Shown: one piece after another, positions 22,471-30,963 of the stretch
Layout of the letters: every line of letters begins with the position of its first letter
Position numbering within the stretch: the stretch's first letter is position 1
NCBI GenBank assembly: GCA_945896925.1
Contig: CAMDEV010000002.1
Span: forward strand, 1-50,529
Source of the DNA: Auritidibacter sp. Marseille-P8566
Lineage (GTDB): Bacteria; Actinomycetota; Actinomycetes; Actinomycetales; Microbacteriaceae
Direction: 5' to 3'
Length of the DNA: 50,529 nt
Position numbers and translations under genes: made by a program
The notes under the pieces: generated by a model
What the model saw: only the letters and a program-made list of their open reading frames with translations
Told to the model about the DNA's origin: nothing
Database searches by the model: none

Positions 22471-23388
22471 TTGAAGGTTATAGCGATTGGTTTAGCACTG
22501 CTTTCAGCAGTCGCACTCGCTATCGGGGCTCAATTACAAAACGACGCTGTTGGGATTCAGAAGAAGGCTGCGCTTTCTGGAAGATCCCACGTCAGCTTTA
22601 GGCAGCTCCTAGATCTGCTAAAGCACCCTAGGTGGGTTACCGGTTTAGCCATTTCCGCTTTTGCTCTTGTCCTCCAATTCACTGCTCTGTTGCTAGCTCC
22701 GCTTATCTTGGTGCAACCGATCGGAGCAATCGCTCTTGTAATTACTTCCATCCTGAATGCCAAAATTACGAAAACAAAACTGAATCAAGCATCTGTCTAT
22801 GCAATTGCTCTCTGTACAGCAGGGCTTGGAGCTTTCGTGATTATGGCTCACCAAGTTGCTGTTGAACCAGAAATTGACGACAATAGCCTGCTTCTAATCC
22901 TTGGGTTAGCAATCTCACTCATTGCAATCTTCAGTTACATCTTCTTCAGTGGGGCGAGTAAATTCCGACCACTGACTTTCATCATCGGTGCTGGTGTGCT
23001 GTATGGGTTCGTGGCAACCCTCACCAGTGTGGTTGTGAAAAGACTTTTCTACCAAGACGGCTTCAACCGAATTGTCAGTGGAAATATTGAATGGGCAACT
23101 GATTCTCTAACGGTGCTAGCACTGCTGAGCATGTTGGCCGCAGCCTTCCTTGGCGGTTGGTTTGTTCAAAACGCTTATGCCTCAGGTCCGCCAGATCTGG
23201 TCATAGCGGGCCTTACCGTCATTGACCCACTAATTGCTGTGAGCATCGGTGTGATCATCTTGAATGAGGCCATGAATGCGCCACTGCCTATCATGCTTGG
23301 CTTCCTAGGCTCTGGAGCAATGGCAGTTATGGGTGTTTACCTACTTTCCAGGGTGCATCCCCAGGTGAGTGCAACTGCCTCAAAATAG
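22471..23388 (+). CDS. DMT/NIPA-like multi-spanning membrane transporter; TTG start
   Basis: Multiple TM segments; AIGAQLQNDAV, LVQPIGAIALVITSILNAKITKTKL, IDPLIAVSIGVIILNEAM. Confidence 0.7.
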   Translation: MKVIAIGLALLSAVALAIGAQLQNDAVGIQKKAALSGRSHVSFRQLLDLLKHPRWVTGLAISAFALVLQFTALLLAPLILVQPIGAIALVITSILNAKITKTKLNQASVYAIALCTAGLGAFVIMAHQVAVEPEIDDNSLLLILGLAISLIAIFSYIFFSGASKFRPLTFIIGAGVLYGFVATLTSVVVKRLFYQDGFNRIVSGNIEWATDSLTVLALLSMLAAAFLGGWFVQNAYASGPPDLVIAGLTVIDPLIAVSIGVIILNEAMNAPLPIMLGFLGSGAMAVMGVYLLSRVHPQVSATASK

Positions 23389-23469
23389 CGCCTATCGGGT
23401 AAACTTGCCTTGCGGTCAGATTGACTCCCATTTTGAATTTATGTCAACAGAAAAGACAGGTATTTAGCC

Positions 23470-24927
23470 TTGGCTGAATCGATTAGACATCCAGGAGAAC
23501 CACTTAGGGTTCTTATTGCTTCCGATACTTTTCCACCCGATATCAACGGTGCAGCTCGCTTCACCGAACGTCTAGCCGGGGGATTAGTTAGAAATGGCAA
23601 TAACGTTCACGTCATTGCCCCCGCCATCGATAAGAACTATGGAACTTTCACTGAAACCCACGATGGTGTTGAGATGACAGTTCACCGACTTAGGTCACGT
23701 AAGTTGATTATTCACAAGACCCTCAGGTTTGTTTCACCGCTAACACTTAAGAAGAAGATAGATCCAATTCTGGATAGTTTTCAACCAGATGCAATCCACT
23801 CACAGTCACACATTTCTTTGGGTAGAGCTCTCGCTAAGAGTGGCCAAGAAAGAGGCATCAACCTCATTGCAACCAACCACCTCATGCCCGAAAATCTGCT
23901 CCGCTATCTTCCACTACCTAAATTTTTAGAGAAGCGCTTCATCGCTGCACTCTGGAAAGACAGTGGTCGAGTGTTTTCCAGGTTCGACCAGGTAACTACT
24001 CCAACCAGAAGAGCAGCTCAATTACTTGAACAATCTGCTGGCATTGAAAATGTATTGGCGATTAGCTGTGGAATTGATGCAACTAAGTTCACCAACAACA
24101 CTCCAACCACAAACAAGCCTTTTCGAGTTCTGTTCCTTGGACGTTTGGACTGGGAAAAGCACATTCACAATCTGCTGAGAGCAGTTGCAAAATTGCCTAA
24201 AGAGATTGATTTCCATGTTGAGATTGCTGGAGATGGCAACCAGAGAAAATACCTAGGTGATCTAGCATCAGAGCTTGGTATCGCTGGCCGGGTTACATTC
24301 TCAGGACACATCACAGAAGAAGAACTTCCTCTGGCATATGAGAAGGCAACAGTATTTGCCATGCCTTCAATCGCTGAACTGCAATCAATTGCAACCATGG
24401 AAGCTATGGCTTCGGGAAGACCGGTGGTTGCAGCAAACGCAATGGCACTTCCACACCTAGTTCACAATGGTGACAATGGATATCTCTTTGAACCAGATGA
24501 CGTTGATGATTTCAGCAATGCTCTTCTAAAGATTGCAACTGCAAATCAAAAGGAACTTGATCGCCTTTCTGAGAACTCTTTGCACCTAATTCAGTCCCAT
24601 GACATCAAGCGCACCTTAGCTATCTTCGAAGGTCTATACAGATCTGAAGAAGGTTCTAAACGTGAGACCGATGACAACATGCCTGAATACATGAAACCAA
24701 TTGGTCGTTTGAGCGTTGCGGTGAGAAGAGCTGAACTTAGGATGCGTAAGCAAACGCTTTTAGCCTTAGGCAAGATTTCAGACCTAGGGGATGAGATCAA
24801 GGATGGTCTGGAAGAACTTAGAGACGATGTGAAGCGTCAAGCTAAGAAGGTTGACAAGCAAGTGCGCAAGGGTGTCAGGAAGACCGTCACCAGGGCCAAG
24901 AAGGCCATCAAGCGCATGGAAGAATAG
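23470..24927 (+). CDS. GT4-family glycosyltransferase with Lys/Arg-rich C-terminal extension; TTG start
   Basis: DTFPPDINGAARFTERLAGGL; LGRLDWEKHIHNLLRAVAKL; PSIAELQSIATMEAMASGRPVVAANAMALPHLVHNGDNGYLFEPDD. Confidence 0.88.
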   Translation: MAESIRHPGEPLRVLIASDTFPPDINGAARFTERLAGGLVRNGNNVHVIAPAIDKNYGTFTETHDGVEMTVHRLRSRKLIIHKTLRFVSPLTLKKKIDPILDSFQPDAIHSQSHISLGRALAKSGQERGINLIATNHLMPENLLRYLPLPKFLEKRFIAALWKDSGRVFSRFDQVTTPTRRAAQLLEQSAGIENVLAISCGIDATKFTNNTPTTNKPFRVLFLGRLDWEKHIHNLLRAVAKLPKEIDFHVEIAGDGNQRKYLGDLASELGIAGRVTFSGHITEEELPLAYEKATVFAMPSIAELQSIATMEAMASGRPVVAANAMALPHLVHNGDNGYLFEPDDVDDFSNALLKIATANQKELDRLSENSLHLIQSHDIKRTLAIFEGLYRSEEGSKRETDDNMPEYMKPIGRLSVAVRRAELRMRKQTLLALGKISDLGDEIKDGLEELRDDVKRQAKKVDKQVRKGVRKTVTRAKKAIKRMEE

Positions 24928-24936
24928 AAACCACAC

Positions 24937-25013
24937 GGGGTGTTAGCTCAGCCGGTTAGAGCAGCGGACTCATAATCCGTCGGTCGCGGGTTCAAGTCCC
25001 GCACACCCCACCA
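24937..25013 (+). tRNA. tRNA with CAT anticodon (elongator Met or lysidine-type Ile2), CCA encoded
   Basis: GGGGTGTTAGCTCAGCCGGTTAGAGC..GACTCATAATC..GGTTCAAGTCCCGCACACCCCACCA. Confidence 0.93.
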
Positions 25014-25019
25014 GAACTA

Positions 25020-25056
25020 AAGAACGCTGCAAGTAAACCTTGCAGCGTTCTTTTCG
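25020..25056. terminator. Bidirectional intrinsic terminator between tRNA(CAT) and the convergent Ig-repeat gene
   Basis: AAGAACGCTGCAAG-TAAAC-CTTGCAGCGTTCTT followed by TTCGTTT; 14-bp perfect stem. Confidence 0.85.
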
Positions 25057-25057
25057 T

Positions 25058-28000
25058 TTAGAAGGCTCTAACTGGTCTTACGGGTTGAGTTGAAGTCGAA
25101 TTCAACTGTCTGCTGCTCAAGCCATCGAGGCCGACTGTATTTTCATATCTAGCATCGCCGTAGTGGGTGTGGACTCCTGAGTACTGGTTGGACAACCAAT
25201 AGCGAGTGAAGTAATTGAGATTCCACGCACCGGTGAGTCTTCCGGCGATGTATGCGTTCTTAACGGCATCCATTTCCTCTCTATTTGGCAGATACCAATC
25301 ATCGATCTGTACGCCCTTGTAGCTTGAAACGTAAGCTAGGGCTGCGGTCACCGCACATGGATTAGTAGCGTATGTGCCAACAGAATCAACTACCGCATAG
25401 CTGTTGTATTCACCACGGCCCAAAATAGTCGCATCAGATGTAATCAGCGCATCTCTACCAGCGGTACCTTGTCCTGAGCCATAAAGAACAAACGTTGGGT
25501 CTGCTGAACCACCAAACCATGAATTAGTGGCTGCTTCTAGGTAATGACAAGTGTCAGTGGTTGTAGGACCACATAGGAACCCGGTTTCATTCACGTGGAC
25601 AACTTTTCCTCCACCAGGACCGATGTCACCAAGGACACAAATTCCACCTGCAGCACAGGTAAGCCTGACTTCCAAGTTGAAGGTTTTACTCATTGTTCCG
25701 ACGGGGTTGGTCGCTGTGATGGTGTGTTCAGTGGTGCTGGTTAGCTCGGTTGGAATGCCAGTAATCAGACCAGTTTCAGCGCTATAGCTGAGGCCTGCTG
25801 GTAGTGATGGAGTGATCTCAAAACTCGAGATAGCTCCTCCGGTGCTAGTGATGCTATAGAGAGAAGGGGTTTCTTGAACATAGGCAACAAGGTTGTCCTG
25901 CGATAGCGAGAAGACGGGCGGATCGATGATTGTCAACGCGAAGGTTGTTTCGGAACTACCCGCAATGTTCGAGCCTGTGATGGTATAGACAACTTCAGTC
26001 TGAGGGCTAGTTGGAATTCCAGTTAGCAGACCAGTCGTGGCGCTAAAAGTCAGTCCTGCAGGTGCAGCAGGGGAAATCTGATACGTGGTTGGAGTTCCAG
26101 CTAGCTGGTTCAGCGAGTATCCAACTAGTGAAACACCCTTAATGCCAGTTTCACTGCTCGATGACAAGGATATTGAAGGTGCGCTGTAAACGCCGAGGCT
26201 GAAGGTGTGACTATCTGAACCAGCGATATTGGTTCCAGCGATGGTGTATGTCACAGGTGCTTGGTCGGCGGTAGGAGTTCCTGAAATCTGCCCTGTCGAT
26301 TCACTGAACGATAGACCAGCTGGAAGCTCCGGGGAGATGTAGTAAGCGCCTATTGGTCCACCAGTGTTGGAAATGGTGTAGCCAACTATTGGCGTATTGA
26401 CCACGACACTTTCAGAGCTATTACTTAGAGTGAATTTTGGTGCGGCAATCACCTCAAGGGTAAATGTTGTGTCGCTTCTACCTGCAACGTTAATTGCAGA
26501 AATTGTATAAGTGGTTGCACTCTGCGCGTTTGTAGGTTTACCGCTCAGAATTCCGGTGTTTACATTAAATGTCAGACCTGCTGGTGCAGCTGGCGAGATT
26601 TGATATGAAGTTGGTGTTCCGAGATTTGAGGTTATCGTGTAACCGGTAATGTTTGATCCCTTAATTGCAGTCTCTTCAGTTGAAGAGAGCTCAATCCCAG
26701 GTTGAGAGTAGATAGAGAGTTGAAAGGTGTGGCTGTCTGACCCTGCAACGTTTGTTCCAGTAATTGTGTATGTAGTTGGATCCTGATCAGATAACGCGGA
26801 GCCTTCGATCAGCCCTGTATCTGCATTCAGAATTATGCCCTCTGGAAGAGCGGGGCTGATGGTGTAATTGGTAATTCGACCCCCCGTGTTGGAGATGGTG
26901 TATCCAGTGATTGGTTGACCATTCACAGCAGCTTCATTGCTCTTACTTAGGCTAAAACTTGGTGCAGCAAAAACTTCAATTGTGTATGTCTGTGAGCTCG
27001 ACCCAGCAACGTTTACTGCAGTAATAGTCCAGGTAACGAAGGATTGAACAGTGCTGGCCACGCCTGAAATTAGACCAGTGACTGTATCGAAAGAGAGCCA
27101 AGATGGCGTTCCTTCGCTGATCTCAAAACTCTCGATAAGACCTCCGGTGCTAGTTAGCGTGTAACCAGTTAAGGACTGACCAACTGCCAAGTTCTCTGAA
27201 TTGCTAGAAATCTGGAAAGCTGGCGGTAAAAATAATTTGATTCTGTATTGAAAACTTGAAGTACCGCCTGGGTTTGTACCGGTGAACGTGTAAATCTCGT
27301 TTGTTTCAATTTCTACTTGGGCTGAACCAGAAATTTCGCCGGTTAGTGAATTTAGCGTTATCCCTGAAGGTAGTTCTGGTGATACCGACCAGTTCGTTAC
27401 CCTTCCACCGCTATTAGATACCGTGAAACCTGAAACTTCAGTGCCCGTAGCGAGCCTCTCAAGGTCACCTGAAGAGCTAAAACCAATTGGATTCTTTGGT
27501 GTCATCGTTAGAGAAGGAGCATCTAGAACTTCGATTGAGAAAGTTTTCGTTAGGAGCCCGGCAATGTTCTTTCCCGTAACTGAGTATTCGGTCTTTGCCA
27601 TGGAGCTACTGGCAGTTCCGCTCAATGTGAAACCGGAAGAGTTGAAAGTTATTCCCGCCGGTAGCGCTGGGGTTACTGTCACCTCAGACATCAGTCCACC
27701 GTCAGAGAATAGCCACTGACTGTCGAAAGGAATTCCTGTGCCGAGAATAGCGTCCGGGTCGGAGCCATTCGCACCCAGTGAGAAGCTAGGTGGTGCGAGA
27801 ATTTCGAGGCTTATAGTTTTCTTTGAAACACCCGCTGGATTTGTTGCAATGATTGTGTACTTCTTTTTGTTTTGTGGATTCGTTGGAGTTCCTACGAGCT
27901 TCCCTGTCTTACTATCGATTCGCATTCCAGCTGGTGCAGCTGGTTTGATTGAGTACTTATAAACCCTTCCACCAGTACTCTTGATGCTGTAACTCTTGAA

Positions 28001-28750
28001 CGCCTTATTTGGTGAAACCAAGAAATTAGTTTTAGATAACTTCACAGAAGGTTTAGAGACTATTTCAATCGTCAATTTCTTTGTGCTAGTTCCGCTGATA
28101 TTCGTCGCAGAAATGAGATAGCTTCGCTTTGGCTGCAACTCTGTTGGTCGTCCAGTGATTTTTCCATTCGCTGTGTTGAATGAGAGACCAACTGGCAACT
28201 CGGGAGAGATACTGAAAGTTGTTGCCGATCCGCCTATGTTTTTGAGACCGAAAGTCTTCATTCTTTGGTTGACGCCAAGGTCTAGAACGCCAAGTTTGAG
28301 AATTGGAACGCGGATTACTTGGATTGAAATCGTTTGAGATGTTACACCGCTCGAGTTTCGGGCAATTACCTTGTATTTTTTAGCTTTTTGCCAGAAACGT
28401 GGTTTACCTGAGATTTCACCAGAATTTGTATTAAGTCTTAGACCGCTAGGTAGCTTAGGGGAGACGCTAAACGATCTAATCTGTCCGCCAGTGCTTCTTG
28501 AAGTAGCAACAGTGGTGCTCGTTGAAGTACTGAGAACTGCCCTGTATACGCTGAGAGTAAATCTTGGCTTAGCAAGTGGCGTAGCGGTAGGAGAAGGTGT
28601 TGGAGCTAGATGGGGAGTCGGTTTAACACTGCTTTGATAGCTTAGATTAGCTCTGGTTGCAGAACCTGAAACAGCTGAAGCGCTGGTAGCGCCAATGGCT
28701 GCAGGAATTGATAGTGTGAACGCCAAAAGCACCGTGCAAAATTTCTTCAT
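25058..28750 (-). CDS. Large secreted protein with tandem Ig-like (He_PIG-type) repeats and a C-terminal GPGGG/DUF1566-like domain
   Basis: Signal peptide MKKFCTVLLAFTLSIPAAIGATSASA; about 11 repeats with motif 'GYxIxxxGGxIxxYxISPxLPAGLxFxxxTGxIxGxPT...YTITxxNxAGxxxxTFxLxV'; C-term GDIGPGGGKVVHVNETGF...DDWYLPNREEMDAV...YWLSNQ...QPVRPVRAF. Confidence 0.85.
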   Translation of the reverse strand: MKKFCTVLLAFTLSIPAAIGATSASAVSGSATRANLSYQSSVKPTPHLAPTPSPTATPLAKPRFTLSVYRAVLSTSTSTTVATSRSTGGQIRSFSVSPKLPSGLRLNTNSGEISGKPRFWQKAKKYKVIARNSSGVTSQTISIQVIRVPILKLGVLDLGVNQRMKTFGLKNIGGSATTFSISPELPVGLSFNTANGKITGRPTELQPKRSYLISATNISGTSTKKLTIEIVSKPSVKLSKTNFLVSPNKAFKSYSIKSTGGRVYKYSIKPAAPAGMRIDSKTGKLVGTPTNPQNKKKYTIIATNPAGVSKKTISLEILAPPSFSLGANGSDPDAILGTGIPFDSQWLFSDGGLMSEVTVTPALPAGITFNSSGFTLSGTASSSMAKTEYSVTGKNIAGLLTKTFSIEVLDAPSLTMTPKNPIGFSSSGDLERLATGTEVSGFTVSNSGGRVTNWSVSPELPSGITLNSLTGEISGSAQVEIETNEIYTFTGTNPGGTSSFQYRIKLFLPPAFQISSNSENLAVGQSLTGYTLTSTGGLIESFEISEGTPSWLSFDTVTGLISGVASTVQSFVTWTITAVNVAGSSSQTYTIEVFAAPSFSLSKSNEAAVNGQPITGYTISNTGGRITNYTISPALPEGIILNADTGLIEGSALSDQDPTTYTITGTNVAGSDSHTFQLSIYSQPGIELSSTEETAIKGSNITGYTITSNLGTPTSYQISPAAPAGLTFNVNTGILSGKPTNAQSATTYTISAINVAGRSDTTFTLEVIAAPKFTLSNSSESVVVNTPIVGYTISNTGGPIGAYYISPELPAGLSFSESTGQISGTPTADQAPVTYTIAGTNIAGSDSHTFSLGVYSAPSISLSSSSETGIKGVSLVGYSLNQLAGTPTTYQISPAAPAGLTFSATTGLLTGIPTSPQTEVVYTITGSNIAGSSETTFALTIIDPPVFSLSQDNLVAYVQETPSLYSITSTGGAISSFEITPSLPAGLSYSAETGLITGIPTELTSTTEHTITATNPVGTMSKTFNLEVRLTCAAGGICVLGDIGPGGGKVVHVNETGFLCGPTTTDTCHYLEAATNSWFGGSADPTFVLYGSGQGTAGRDALITSDATILGRGEYNSYAVVDSVGTYATNPCAVTAALAYVSSYKGVQIDDWYLPNREEMDAVKNAYIAGRLTGAWNLNYFTRYWLSNQYSGVHTHYGDARYENTVGLDGLSSRQLNSTSTQPVRPVRAF

Positions 28751-28830
28751 GCGCCGATAGTACAAAATAAGTCGGATCAGGCTGATTTCTATGTACAGGT
28801 GTATATGTCATTTAGGCCTCCTCATACTGG

Positions 28831-29928
28831 CTAGAAATCAAGTTTTGCGCGAAATTCGGTCAACCCCCGGTCATTGAGTGATAGCTCCCAAGAACCGTGT
28901 AGGTTAGCCACCCAGGTATCGATGATTGCTGTGCCGGTTCCTTTATTCAGTGCGCTGGAGTTAAGTGGCGCTCCATCATTTGTAATCACCAGAGTTAAAC
29001 TTTGCTTATTCGTCTGGATAAGTTCTATCTCGATATTCTTGGCAGCCCCGTGAACAGCGGCATTTAGGGTAACCTGTTCGGTTATTCGATAGAGAGCTAA
29101 GCCTATAGATTTAAGTCGAGAGTACTCAACTCCGTTGGCTCTGATATTGATTTTCACAGTGTTTCGGTAAACGTCAAGTAGTGGGGTCAATAGAGAATCA
29201 AAAGTCAGAACGTCTAAATTTGGTGAAAGCGCTCTGCTAGCGTCTCTGATCTCAATTCTTCTCATAAGTTCGAGTTCATCAACAATTGATTGGAATCGGC
29301 TTCTAGTGGCTGGAGGAACGCTCTTCATAGCTTCAAGAAGTTGGTGATTTATAACGACGAGACCCGATTGCAGCGTGTTATGAAGATATTTTGAGACTAA
29401 CTCTCGTGTTTCTTCCTCTGATTCGATAATTAGACTTCGCTGTTTCACTAATTCTTTAACAAGCTCCTCCTTGGCTGTTAGCTCCTCATTTAGGCGGTTA
29501 GCGACGACCGTCGAAATGATCTGAAATAGAAGTAAAGCGGTGAAGATTCTCAAGGCGGCTCTTGAGAAATCTATGGTTGGATCTGGAAAAAAAACATTCA
29601 CTAGGAAATAGTGTGGAGCAATCCAAAAGATGTTGGCTGCAATGTAGATAAGAAACTTAAGTGAAATCTTTGTTTGTGAAGAAATTAACTTTTTAGAGTA
29701 GTTCAGAATCAGAGATAATCCGACTATAAGAAAAAAGATGCCGGCAATGACGCTTAACGCTGTCTTTACTGTCCATGCCACCGTGAGCGAGGGCTGTGCA
29801 ACAGATAGCGTGACCGATGTGGCACCTATCATTGCGGCTACAACGGCAGGGGTTTGATAATGCCATGGTGCCTTTGCTGCGGGAACGATGGAATTTCTGA
29901 GGTTTAGGCCTTTCTCGAACCTAGTCAT
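28831..29928 (-). CDS. Membrane sensor histidine kinase-like protein
   Basis: TM segments; SKYLHNTLQSGLVVINHQL with His retained; LYRITEQVTLNAAVHG; LVITNDGAPLNSS; next to response regulator. Confidence 0.75.
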   Translation of the reverse strand: MTRFEKGLNLRNSIVPAAKAPWHYQTPAVVAAMIGATSVTLSVAQPSLTVAWTVKTALSVIAGIFFLIVGLSLILNYSKKLISSQTKISLKFLIYIAANIFWIAPHYFLVNVFFPDPTIDFSRAALRIFTALLLFQIISTVVANRLNEELTAKEELVKELVKQRSLIIESEEETRELVSKYLHNTLQSGLVVINHQLLEAMKSVPPATRSRFQSIVDELELMRRIEIRDASRALSPNLDVLTFDSLLTPLLDVYRNTVKINIRANGVEYSRLKSIGLALYRITEQVTLNAAVHGAAKNIEIELIQTNKQSLTLVITNDGAPLNSSALNKGTGTAIIDTWVANLHGSWELSLNDRGLTEFRAKLDF

Positions 29929-30613
29929 CGCCGAACCAACCCAGATCAGGGTTCGACCTTAGATAGCGAAGAACTGCGGTAGTTCTCAAATCTGTGCCTG
30001 GTTCTGGATCTGGTACGAGAATCTTATATATCTTGGTCAACTCGGCTCGAACGGTAATCGGTGCCAGGCCAAGCTCTTGAGAAGTCTTGCCAGTGTCATA
30101 ACCCTGACATAGCAGGGACATGAGCTTTATTTGCCTCGGGTTAAGTTGCCTGAAATATTCAGCAGATGATGGGCTTGCTTCCTCGGCCTTAACGTTGTGG
30201 CTTTTACCTAAAGCGGAGTCAACTAGCACTCTAGAGATGTATTTACCGTCCAGTTCTGCGGTCTTTGCGATAGTAGACCAACCCATGTAGTAGTCACCTT
30301 GATCGGTTGGTTTAGCGCTTGAGGCGTATTGGGAGAAGAATACGATTCCAATGTCTGAGTTTCTGGATCTAATTTGATGTGCTAACTCAATTCCGGAAAT
30401 GCTGCTTTGACCTAGAGAGATGTCCAGCAGCGCAGCATGGAACACTTGACTGTCTATTTTTGCCAAAGCGTCCGCACTGTTGCCAACACTCACAATCTCA
30501 AGTTCAGGCTGATTTCTAAGTAGCTTTGAAACGATGCTTAAAAGCGTTGGATCGTCCTCTACGTAAATGACCCTAGTTTTTTTCAAGTGGACCTCTGGGA
30601 ATCTCTCCAGCAC
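29921..30613 (-). CDS. Response regulator, receiver plus LuxR-type HTH
   Basis: RVIYVEDDPTLLSIV, AALLDISLGQSSISGIEL; LNPRQIKLMSLLCQGYDTGKTSQELGLAPITVRAELTKIYKIL. Confidence 0.82.
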   Translation of the reverse strand: MLERFPEVHLKKTRVIYVEDDPTLLSIVSKLLRNQPELEIVSVGNSADALAKIDSQVFHAALLDISLGQSSISGIELAHQIRSRNSDIGIVFFSQYASSAKPTDQGDYYMGWSTIAKTAELDGKYISRVLVDSALGKSHNVKAEEASPSSAEYFRQLNPRQIKLMSLLCQGYDTGKTSQELGLAPITVRAELTKIYKILVPDPEPGTDLRTTAVLRYLRSNPDLGWFGDD

Positions 30614-30829
30614 CTAAGAGTGTGCATTCAACGATATTAAGGTACGAGGAGACCACTGACTAACAAAGATGCGCTTGGCAGTTAATTCAGCGAAAGTAGA
30701 AGGCTTCAATTTTTGCCTCTTGTCTATAAGGGCTAAAGGCCGTGCTTAGAACTTTGCGAAATATAGAGAACTCAACTTCCACCCGAGTTTTTCGAGTAAG
30801 CGTTCTCGCAGTGAACCAAGATTGCTGTA

Positions 30830-30843
30830 TGTAATCGTTATCA
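30830..30843. promoter_or_regulatory. Candidate LacI/MalR-family operator upstream of the CBM41-like gene
   Basis: TGTAATCGTTATCA; matches TGWAANCGNTNWCA. Confidence 0.6.
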
Positions 30844-30963
30844 TATTGCGACCGAAAAACCCTCACTAAACCAACTTAGGGGCCTCTTTAGGTGTTATTT
30901 TCTTAGTAATTCGATTGCCGAAAGCTTCGAAGAAATTAACCATCAAACTGGAGGCATTCACAC

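Noticed and set aside
24937-25013. tRNA(CAT) as an integration site for a mobile element containing the Ig-repeat gene
   Set aside because: No integrase, no direct repeat of the tRNA 3' end seen downstream in the window, and an intact terminator directly follows.
25600-28550. Regular spaced repeats that could suggest a CRISPR or satellite array
   Set aside because: They are in-frame protein-level Ig-like repeats with period about 260 nt and diverged DNA; no short identical repeats with unique spacers.
25551-28637. Plus-strand ORFs (25551, 27423, 27738, 28155, 28371) opposite the Ig-repeat gene
   Set aside because: Short antisense ORFs explained by codon bias of the repeats; no start-site or motif support.
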